Origin: Mesorhizobium shangrilense | GTDB taxonomy: Bacteria > Pseudomonadota > Alphaproteobacteria > Rhizobiales > Rhizobiaceae | DNA length: 64,000 nt | Direction: 5' to 3' | Assembly: GCF_040537815.1 (NCBI RefSeq) | Contig: NZ_JBEWSZ010000001.1 | Coordinates: forward strand, 1,364,001 to 1,428,000 | Program-made: the position numbers and the translations under genes | Notes under the pieces: model-generated | What the model saw: the letters and a program-made list of their open reading frames with translations, nothing else | The model's database searches: none | What the model was told of the DNA's origin: nothing | Shown here: positions 57,561-64,000 of the stretch, piece after piece | Layout: each line of letters starts with the position of its first letter | How positions within the stretch are numbered: position 1 is the stretch's first letter

Positions 57561-57710
57561 TTGTTGCAAAATTGCCGTAGACCTGACGCGAGGTAAACAC
57601 TAGGCTGCGACGCCATCACGTATTGTCAGATTCGGAACGGGGGTTGCCGGTCGACGTCTGTCGCTTCCGCTTCGCGGAATCGGCGTATCGCTGGTTTTGG
57701 GGGAGGCGTC

Positions 57711-60449
57711 GTGCTCAACGTAGATTTGCAATCCTTGGTTGGGCGGCTGAACCCGCATTGTCGCTCGACGTTGGAGGGTGCGGTTGGACTTACGCTTTCG
57801 CGCACGCATTATAACGTCGAGATCGAGCACTGGCTGTTCAAGCTGGTCGAATCGAGCGACAACGACGTCGCCTCGATCCTGCGGCATTTCGAGATAGACG
57901 CCGGCCGGTTGGCTGCGGACCTGACAAAGACGCTGGACCGGCTTAAGACAGGCAACAGCCGTTCGCCGGCCTTGGCTCCCAATATCGTCAAGCTGGTTCG
58001 CGAAGCCTGGGTCTTTGCTTCGCTTCAATACAATGCAGCTGCCATCCGCAGCGGACACCTGATGGCCGCGCTGCTGGGCGATGACAGCCTGGCGGCGCTG
58101 GCACGCGACGCTTCGCCGCTTCTGGCCAGGATCAACGCCGAGACCTTGCGCCTGTCGCTGGTCAAGATCGTGGCGGACAGCAGCGAGGCTGGGGGCGCGA
58201 GCCTCGCCTCCGGCGCCGCGAATGCGACCGCCGGTGGTGCGCCCGCGGCTTCGACGGCGGGCGGTTCGGCACTGGAACAGTACACGATCAATCTGACGGC
58301 GCGCGCCCGCGAGGGCAAGATCGACCCGGTTCTCGGCCGCGACGCCGAAACGCGCCAGATCATCGATATCCTGACACGCCGGCGTCAAAACAATCCGATC
58401 CTCACCGGCGAAGCCGGCGTCGGCAAGACCGCCGTGGTTGAAGGTTTCGCGTTGAAGATTGCCGCCGGAGACGTCCCTCCGTCACTCAAGGATGTCGAAC
58501 TCCTGTCGCTGGATCTGGGCTTGCTGCAGGCCGGTGCCGGCATGAAGGGCGAGTTCGAGAACCGCCTCAAGAATGTCATCGAAGGCGTGAAGTCGTCGCC
58601 CAAGCCGATCATCGTGTTCATCGACGAGGCACACACGCTCATCGGTGCCGGCGGCGCGGCCGGACAGAATGATGCGGCCAACCTGCTCAAGCCGGCATTG
58701 GCGCGTGGCGAGATGCGCACCATCGCGGCGACGACCTGGGCCGAATACAAGAAGTATTTCGAACGTGACCCGGCGCTCACTCGACGCTTCCAGGTGGTCA
58801 AGGTCGAGGAGCCCGGCGACGAAGCCGCGATCGGCATGATGCGTGGTCTTGTTCCCACTCTGGAGCATCATCATGGCGTGCGCGTGTTGGCCGAGGCGGT
58901 CGAAGATGCCGTGCGCCTGTCACGCCGCTACATTCCGAGCAGGCAACTGCCCGACAAGGCTGTCAGCCTGCTCGATACCGCCTGCGGCCGCGTCGCCATA
59001 GCCAGCCATGCCACGCCCGCGCCGGTGGAAGACCGTCGTCGCCGCATTGAAATGCTGGATGTCGATCTGGCTGTGCTTGCGCGTGAGGGCCGCATCGGCG
59101 CCGACCATTCGCAGCGCGTCGAGGAACTCAAGGCGGATCGCGAGAAGACCGCCTCGGAGCTTGCCGATCTTGAAGCGCAATGGGAAAAGGAGCGCGATCT
59201 CGTTGCCAAGATCCGCGCCCTGCACGGCATGCTGGGCGATCTGGATGAGGGCGCCGAGCCGGTGGAAGGCGCGGAGGATCCGGCCAAGTTGCGCGCCGAT
59301 CTGGTCAAATACAATGCGACATTGACCGCACTGCAGGGCGAAAAGCCGTTGATGCACGTGACGGTCGACAGTCAGGCGATTGCCGAGGTGGTCGGCAACT
59401 GGACGGGCATCCCTGTCGGGCGCATGGTGTCCAACGAGATCAAGACGGTGATGGCGCTCAAGGACAGGCTCGAGGAGCGTGTCATCGGCCAGCCGCATGC
59501 GCTTGAGGCGATCGCGGAAACAATTCGGACGTCGCGTGCCAAGCTCATCGACCCCCGCAAGCCGATCGGCGTCTTCCTGATGGTCGGCACCTCGGGCGTC
59601 GGCAAGACCGAGACGGCACTGGCCGTCGCCGACCTATTGTATGGCGGCGAACAGAACCTCACCGTCATCAATATGTCGGAGTTCAAGGAAGAGCATAAGG
59701 TCTCGATGCTTGTCGGCTCGCCTCCCGGTTATGTCGGCTACGGCGAAGGCGGCGTGCTCACCGAAGCGGTACGTCGCAGGCCCTATTCGGTGCTGCTGTT
59801 CGACGAAATGGAAAAAGCCCATCCGGGTGTCCAGGACGTGTTCTACCAAGTGTTCGACAAGGGCATGCTGCGCGATGGCGAAGGCCGCGACATCGACTTC
59901 AAGAACACGGTCATCATCATGACGTCGAACGCTGGAACGGACCTGATCCACCGGCTCTGTGCCGACCCGAATACGCGTCCGGATTCAGAGGCGCTGGCCG
60001 AAGCGCTGCGCCCCGAGCTTCTCAAGACCTTCAAGCCGGCATTCCTTGGTCGCTGTTCGGTCGTTCCGTATTTCCCGCTGGCCGATGACATCATCCGCAA
60101 GATCGTTGCCCTCCAACTCAACCGGATCCGCAAACGTTTCCTCGAAAATTACCGAGCCGAACTGAGCTGGGACGAGAAGCTGGTTGCCGAGATCGCCAGC
60201 CGCTGCACCGAGGTCGAAAGCGGTGCGCGCAACATCGAATACATCTTGTCTCGTGGTCTGCTGCCCCAATTGTCGGCACATGTGCTTTCAGTGATGGCGG
60301 AAGGCGGTCAAATCGGCAGTATCGACGTATCGATCGACGCTGACGGCCGTTTCGGGTTCACGCCGAAGGGAGAGAGTCGCGACACTCGGGACAAGGCGTC
60401 GCCGCATGCGAAGGTTGCGGATGTGGAGGCCCTGGCCGCGGCCTTGTAA
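57711..60449 (+). CDS. tssH: T6SS sheath-disassembly ATPase TssH (ClpV)
   Basis: ClpV recycles the contracted TssB/TssC sheath. The 912-residue AAA+ protein has the N-domain beginning LNVDLQSLVGRLNPHCRSTL, AAA1 with Walker A GEAGVGKTAVV (about residue 235) and IVFIDEAHTLIGAGG, a coiled middle domain, and AAA2 with Walker A GTSGVGKTETAL (about 626) and FDEMEKAHP. GTG start with GGGGGAGG just upstream. It is followed by hcp at 72 bases. Confidence 0.96.
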   Translation: MLNVDLQSLVGRLNPHCRSTLEGAVGLTLSRTHYNVEIEHWLFKLVESSDNDVASILRHFEIDAGRLAADLTKTLDRLKTGNSRSPALAPNIVKLVREAWVFASLQYNAAAIRSGHLMAALLGDDSLAALARDASPLLARINAETLRLSLVKIVADSSEAGGASLASGAANATAGGAPAASTAGGSALEQYTINLTARAREGKIDPVLGRDAETRQIIDILTRRRQNNPILTGEAGVGKTAVVEGFALKIAAGDVPPSLKDVELLSLDLGLLQAGAGMKGEFENRLKNVIEGVKSSPKPIIVFIDEAHTLIGAGGAAGQNDAANLLKPALARGEMRTIAATTWAEYKKYFERDPALTRRFQVVKVEEPGDEAAIGMMRGLVPTLEHHHGVRVLAEAVEDAVRLSRRYIPSRQLPDKAVSLLDTACGRVAIASHATPAPVEDRRRRIEMLDVDLAVLAREGRIGADHSQRVEELKADREKTASELADLEAQWEKERDLVAKIRALHGMLGDLDEGAEPVEGAEDPAKLRADLVKYNATLTALQGEKPLMHVTVDSQAIAEVVGNWTGIPVGRMVSNEIKTVMALKDRLEERVIGQPHALEAIAETIRTSRAKLIDPRKPIGVFLMVGTSGVGKTETALAVADLLYGGEQNLTVINMSEFKEEHKVSMLVGSPPGYVGYGEGGVLTEAVRRRPYSVLLFDEMEKAHPGVQDVFYQVFDKGMLRDGEGRDIDFKNTVIIMTSNAGTDLIHRLCADPNTRPDSEALAEALRPELLKTFKPAFLGRCSVVPYFPLADDIIRKIVALQLNRIRKRFLENYRAELSWDEKLVAEIASRCTEVESGARNIEYILSRGLLPQLSAHVLSVMAEGGQIGSIDVSIDADGRFGFTPKGESRDTRDKASPHAKVADVEALAAAL

Positions 60450-60465
60450 GGGTTTTCTTGAATTC

Positions 60466-60486
60466 CGGTGGGTTAATACCTCACCG
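60466..60486. promoter_or_regulatory. Imperfect palindrome between clpV and hcp
   Basis: Arms CGGTG (60466-60470) and CACCG (60482-60486) flank an AT-richer centre, TTAATA. The site lies 36 bases before the hcp ATG, where an operator or promoter element is expected. The match is short, so it is only a candidate. Confidence 0.3.
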
Positions 60487-60521
60487 TGAACGTGCTTTTG
60501 GGATCATAACGGGAGCTAACC

Positions 60522-60998
60522 ATGGCAATTTATTTGAAGTATGAAGGTATCGACGGCGAGGCGACGCAGGAAAACCACAAGAAGTGGATCGACGTAAGCA
60601 GCTTCCAGTTCGGTGTTGGACGCGGCATTTCCACACCTTCCGGATCGACCGCCAATCGCGAGGCAAGCGAGCCGAGCGTCAGCGAAGTCGTGATAACGAA
60701 AATGCTGGACGGTTCGTCAAGCAAGCTGTTCACCGAGTCCGCCACTGGCGCGACAGGCAAGAAGGTGGAAATCCACCTGGTCAACACGGGCAGCCCAGGC
60801 AACACCTATGTTGAGTACACGCTCACCAATTCGCTGATTTCAGGCTACAGCGTGTCGAGCGGCGGCGACCGCCCATCGGAGTCGATTTCGATCAATTTCA
60901 CCAAGATCGAGTACAAGCACATCCCGTTCGATGACAAAAACAAAGCCGGCACGCCAGTGACGGTCAGCTACGACCTGTCGACCACCAAGAGCGGCTGA
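60522..60998 (+). CDS. hcp: T6SS tube protein Hcp (TssD)
   Basis: Hcp hexamers form the inner tube and are secreted. The 158-residue product begins AIYLKYEGIDGEATQENHKKW (the family motif IxG.....H..), and has the SEVVITKMLDGSSSKLF and SESISINFTKIEY strands, typical of Hcp. ACGGGAGC ribosome site precedes the ATG. Followed by a hairpin and vgrG. Confidence 0.96.
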   Translation: MAIYLKYEGIDGEATQENHKKWIDVSSFQFGVGRGISTPSGSTANREASEPSVSEVVITKMLDGSSSKLFTESATGATGKKVEIHLVNTGSPGNTYVEYTLTNSLISGYSVSSGGDRPSESISINFTKIEYKHIPFDDKNKAGTPVTVSYDLSTTKSG

Positions 60999-61014
60999 CG
61001 TCGAGTCCCGCTTG

Positions 61015-61042
61015 CGGCGCCTGATCTCCGGGTCAGGCGCCG
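61015..61042 (+). terminator. Perfect stem-loop between hcp and vgrG
   Basis: A ten-base perfect stem, CGGCGCCTGA (61015-61024) with TCAGGCGCCG (61033-61042), around an eight-base loop. It lies between the hcp stop and the vgrG ATG and has no T-run. It may attenuate reading into vgrG or protect the 3' end of hcp mRNA, which would explain the usual excess of Hcp over VgrG. Confidence 0.6.
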
Positions 61043-61060
61043 GCTAAGGTTGAAAGCTAC

Positions 61061-63097
61061 ATGTCCGAAACACTTGTTCAGGCGGAACGCTGGCTCACTT
61101 TGGACACTCCGCTTGGGGCGGACGTGTTGGTTGCGACTGAGGCGAAGGGCGTCGAGGGAATTTCGAGGCTTTTCGCATATACAATATCGGCCCTATCCAG
61201 CCTTCAGATCATCGGGCCACAAGAGCTTCTGGGCAAGAGCGTCACACTGTCGATGGCGCGGCCTGGCGGAAATCGCCGGATCGTGAACGGCATCGTCGTG
61301 TCTTTTTCCGGCGGCGCCATCACCCGCGGCAACTATCGGCTGTTTACGTTGCAGGTGGCACCGGCCCTTTGGCTGCTTGACCGGACTTCCGACTACAAGG
61401 TTTTCCAAGAAAAGACCGCTGTTGAAATCGCCGAGGAAATCCTTACCGCGGCCGGCATCAGCTTTGAGAAGAAGCTGCAAGCGACTTACGAGACGCGGGC
61501 CTATTGCGTCCAGTTCGGCGAGACGAACCTAGCTTTTGTCCAGCGGTTGTTCGCGGAGGAAGGCATCTACTTCTATTTCACTCATGCTAGCGGCAGCCAC
61601 AAGCTCATTATCGCCGACAACCCGACTGGCTATACTGATGGCGCGCAGAGCGAGGTGGTTTTTCGTCAGAGCGCTGAGGACGCCACGGATGCCGTCTATC
61701 AGATGGAGTTCGGCGCCAGCTTGACCGATGCGAAATGGATCGTGGCGGACTATGATTTCGAGGCGCCCGACAGCCCGCGCGAGGGCAGCAAGACAACCAA
61801 CCTGCAGCCTTCGGCATCAAAAACCTGGGAGCATTACCGGTTTCCGGCCGGCAGTGTGATCGACTCGACGCTGACGCGTCTGGCTGGTGTTGCGATCGAG
61901 GCGCAGGAGGCCGGGTTCGAGGAGATCAAGGGGGCCGGCACCTGCGCAAGCTTCACGCCTGGTCATCGCTTCAAGCTTTCCGACCACACGATTGGAAGCT
62001 TGAACACGAAGTTCGTCCTGACCGAGGTGCGGCATGAAGCCATGGACCGGGCGCATTTCACCATCCGGCCGGGCATGGAAGGCAAGCCCTACTATCGCAA
62101 CAGCTTCACCTGCATTCCCGCGACGCGTCCGGCTCGGTTGCCGCTGCCGGCGCCGAAACCGATCGTGCGCGGTCCGCAGACCGCACGGGTGGTGGGGCCG
62201 TCGGGCCAAGACATCCACACCGACAAATACGGACGCATACGCGTCCAGTTCCCATGGGACAGGGTCGGCACCAAGAACGAGAAGAGCTCATGCTTCGTCC
62301 ATGTTGCGCAAGGCCTGGCCGGCCAGGGCTGGGGCATGGTCTTCCTGCCACGGATCGGAATGGAGGTCGTGGTTCAATTTCTCGACGGCGATCCCGACCG
62401 GCCGTTGGTGACGGGTACGGTCTACAACGGCACGAACGCGCCACCATGGGGGCTGCCGGACAACATGACCAAAAGCGGTTTCCTGTCGCGCAGCACGCTC
62501 TCGGGCGCGGCCGCCAACGCCAATGAATTGTCGTTCGAAGACAAGAAGGGTGAGGAAAAGGTCCTGTTCCATGCAGAGAAGGATTTTGTTCGCGAGGTCG
62601 AAAACGACGACACGCTCGACGTAGGACACGACCAAACCCGGACGATCAAGAACAATCGCACGACGACGATCACCGAGGGCAATGAGGACCTGACCATCAA
62701 GTCGGGCAACCGCACCGAAACGATCACCAAAGGCAACGAGACGCTCGACATCAAGCAGGGCAATCGGACCACGACGCTCGGCCAGGGCGGCGATACCCTG
62801 ACGCTCGACGTCGGCGACCGGACGACCAAGCTCACCCAAGGCAACGACGCGCTGACGCTGTCGGCCGGCAATCATGTCACCAAGGCCGATGCGGGAAAGA
62901 TCACCTTCGAGGCGACGCAGGGCATCACGCTCAAATGCGGTGAGAACACCGTCGAGGTGACGCCGCAGGGCGTCACCGTGAACGGGATTCAGGTGTCGAT
63001 CAAGGGCACCGCAAAGGCTGAAATCAAGGCCCCGATGGTGGATGTCTCAGCCGACGGCATTGCCAAGATCGCCGGCGGCATGGTCAAGATCAACTAA
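61061..63097 (+). CDS. vgrG: T6SS spike protein VgrG (TssI)
   Basis: VgrG trimers form the spike. The 678-residue protein begins ERWLTLDTPLGADVLVATEA, has gp27-like domains, a gp5 OB-fold with TDKYGRIRVQFPWDR and GWGMVFLPRIGMEVVVQFL, and a beta-helix needle made of repeats about 527-610 (see 62642-62884). The C-terminus ends in the DUF2345-like tail APMVDVSADGIAKIAGG. No extra catalytic domain is evident, so this looks like a structural VgrG that carries separate effectors. It precedes the hypothetical gene at 63110. Confidence 0.95.
   Translation: MSETLVQAERWLTLDTPLGADVLVATEAKGVEGISRLFAYTISALSSLQIIGPQELLGKSVTLSMARPGGNRRIVNGIVVSFSGGAITRGNYRLFTLQVAPALWLLDRTSDYKVFQEKTAVEIAEEILTAAGISFEKKLQATYETRAYCVQFGETNLAFVQRLFAEEGIYFYFTHASGSHKLIIADNPTGYTDGAQSEVVFRQSAEDATDAVYQMEFGASLTDAKWIVADYDFEAPDSPREGSKTTNLQPSASKTWEHYRFPAGSVIDSTLTRLAGVAIEAQEAGFEEIKGAGTCASFTPGHRFKLSDHTIGSLNTKFVLTEVRHEAMDRAHFTIRPGMEGKPYYRNSFTCIPATRPARLPLPAPKPIVRGPQTARVVGPSGQDIHTDKYGRIRVQFPWDRVGTKNEKSSCFVHVAQGLAGQGWGMVFLPRIGMEVVVQFLDGDPDRPLVTGTVYNGTNAPPWGLPDNMTKSGFLSRSTLSGAAANANELSFEDKKGEEKVLFHAEKDFVREVENDDTLDVGHDQTRTIKNNRTTTITEGNEDLTIKSGNRTETITKGNETLDIKQGNRTTTLGQGGDTLTLDVGDRTTKLTQGNDALTLSAGNHVTKADAGKITFEATQGITLKCGENTVEVTPQGVTVNGIQVSIKGTAKAEIKAPMVDVSADGIAKIAGGMVKIN
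62642..62884 (+). repeat. 54-base tandem repeats coding the VgrG needle
   Basis: About four and a half units of 17-18 codons lie here. Each has the pattern T-I-K/L-x-G-N-R-T-x-T-I/L-x-x-G-N/G-x-x-L, for example TIKSGNRTETITKGNETL and DIKQGNRTTTLGQGGDTL. They form beta-helix coils of the gp5-like needle. Similar length and residue use imply past duplication of one unit. Confidence 0.75.
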
Positions 63098-63109
63098 GGG
63101 CCCGGCGAC

Positions 63110-63721
63110 GTGAAAATCCAGACCGAACCGTTTCGCAAGGTTTCCGGCGGCACCGCCGCCGAAATCTGCGAGCGTGTGGATTTGTCCGCCGAGGCCAGCG
63201 CTTTCCTGGTGCCGGGCCTTTCGCCGCAAGGCTATCTGGCGCTGCTTGTTGATGCCGGGCAGATCGGCGATGCGGTTCGGTTCCTTGCTTTCGCGCTGCC
63301 GATCCGCGAAGGCGTGTGGTGGGCTTGCGTGGTCGTTCACGGCAACCTCAACGAGCCTGTTGGACCTGATGCGCTGTGTCTCGGACGCACCGCCTCGTGG
63401 GTTTACGAACCAACCGACAGCCACCGGCGCGCCTGTATGGCGGCCGCCGAATCGGCGAATTTCGACGGCGCCGCGGCCTACGCCGCACTGGCTGTGTTCT
63501 GGTCGGGTGGCAGCATGGCTCCGGAGAACATGCCCGACGCCCTGCCTGATCCGAAACTGGGACCGATCGGCGTCGGTGCGTCGGTGTTGCTGTCGATCAC
63601 GGCGGGCGATCCGATGCGTTTGAATGAGCGATTCAAGATCGCGATCGCCCGTGGGGTGGATATCGCAAACGGCGGAAACGGACACCTCGAAGGTGACCGT
63701 CCGATCAAGGCGCAGCCATGA
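63110..63721 (+). CDS. T6SS-linked hypothetical protein (DUF6931-like)
   Basis: A 203-residue soluble protein directly after vgrG (12 bases). It has AVRFLAFALPIREGVWWACVV and WVYEPTDSHRRACMAAAES motifs seen in a family of small T6SS-neighbour proteins that I associate with DUF6931; this assignment is from memory of pattern. Possible adaptor or chaperone for VgrG cargo. The next ATG overlaps its stop by four bases. Confidence 0.6.
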   Translation: MKIQTEPFRKVSGGTAAEICERVDLSAEASAFLVPGLSPQGYLALLVDAGQIGDAVRFLAFALPIREGVWWACVVVHGNLNEPVGPDALCLGRTASWVYEPTDSHRRACMAAAESANFDGAAAYAALAVFWSGGSMAPENMPDALPDPKLGPIGVGASVLLSITAGDPMRLNERFKIAIARGVDIANGGNGHLEGDRPIKAQP

Positions 63722-63897
63722 GTCAAGAGCGTTGCACGGTTGAAGAATTTTTGGACGTGAAGAAGTACGAGCGCGTCTGGAGTCTCGATAATCTTTGTGG
63801 TCTATTGGATATGGCGTCGACTGTTGATCGGGTTCCAACCGTCTGCGCTGGCTCTCCAGTTACCAAATACTTGGCCGGAAAGGATCATTGCGCATGA
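63718..63897 (+). CDS. Small hypothetical protein, 59 residues
   Basis: A short frame locked between the preceding gene and tssA by four-base ATGA overlaps at both ends, which strongly supports that it is translated. It begins MSQERCTVEEFLDVKKYERV, is charged near the N-terminus, has three Cys and no membrane segment. No family recognised. Its place next to vgrG and tssA suggests a T6SS part or adaptor. Confidence 0.55.
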   Translation: MSQERCTVEEFLDVKKYERVWSLDNLCGLLDMASTVDRVPTVCAGSPVTKYLAGKDHCA

Positions 63898-64000
63898 CGG
63901 CGCAAATTGTCGATGTTGGCGGGCTGCTCAAGCCGATTTCCGAAGACGCGCCTGCGGGAACCGATCCGCGCGCGGACACATCGTCGTCGTCGCTGTACTA
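63894..64000 (+). CDS. tssA: T6SS protein TssA (ImpA), N-terminal fragment cut by window end
   Basis: The first 35 codons of TssA. The opening AQIVDVGGLLKPISEDAPAG followed by TDPRADTSSSSLY matches the ImpA_N domain (L-L-x-P-I-S...P-x-G-x-D-x-R-x-D). TssA primes and guides sheath and tube polymerisation. Its ATG overlaps the stop of the preceding small gene by four bases. The rest of the gene continues beyond the window. Confidence 0.85.
   Translation, partial: MTAQIVDVGGLLKPISEDAPAGTDPRADTSSSSLY

Noticed and set aside
57561..60521. Sigma-54 promoter (TGGCAC-N5-TTGC) ahead of clpV or hcp, as in some T6SS loci
   Set aside because: I looked for the -24/-12 pattern in the gaps before both genes and found no acceptable match.

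Overview
The window looks like chromosome of a Rhizobiales alphaproteobacterium, most likely Mesorhizobium or a close relative. The grounds are high GC with the matching codon bias, DUF982 and DUF1236 small proteins, a RIME-like intergenic repeat, the ppiD-trpD-trpC-moaC-moeA and tpiA-secG-pyrG neighbourhoods, and an imp-type type VI secretion (T6SS) locus. The genus is an inference; no rRNA or marker gene is present to settle it.

0-16 kb is mainly core metabolism: an aryl-CoA ligase (2-aminobenzoate/benzoate type) divergent from an arylformamidase-like hydrolase; a leftward operon ppiD-trpD-trpC-moaC-moeA with overlaps or gaps of a few bases; a rightward tpiA-secG-L,D-transpeptidase-pyrG-DUF1697 run; an NCS1 permease and two small proteins. 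16-25.4 kb is a peptide-use cluster: a LysR regulator facing leucyl aminopeptidase, proline iminopeptidase-like hydrolase and a five-gene dipeptide-type ABC importer (order A-C-B-D-F), with a perfect inverted repeat in the divergent gap. 25.6-29 kb holds a DeoR-type regulator and a GcvT-fused FAD dehydrogenase (dimethylglycine/sarcosine dehydrogenase type).

29-33.4 kb is a sparse accessory stretch: a broken HlyD-type membrane-fusion gene, tiny proteins, a RIME-like repeat, and two genes of effector-type proteases, one resembling peptidase C58 (YopT/AvrPphB) and one M91 (NleD/HopH1). 33.4-39.6 kb is a partner-switching signalling module: two SpoIIE/PP2C phosphatases (one a membrane sensor like SiaA), two ATPase-like switch proteins, a STAS protein and an unusual STAS-like/SAM-methyltransferase fusion.

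39.6-64 kb is a T6SS locus. The leftward operon (57.1 to 39.6 kb) encodes a PP2C-like/HATPase fusion, PAAR, a zinc-ribbon methyltransferase, FHA protein, TssJ, TssK, TssL (OmpA-fused), a short TssM-like protein, TssM, TssF, TssG, a PKMT-like methyltransferase and a PpkA-like kinase. The rightward arm encodes a STAS protein, TssH/ClpV, Hcp, VgrG, two hypothetical proteins and the start of TssA, which runs off the window. TssB, TssC and TssE are not seen here and are probably downstream. Combined with the neighbouring switch module, methyltransferases and protease pair, the right-hand 33 kb could form one regulated host-interaction system; that link is inferred from position and gene content only.
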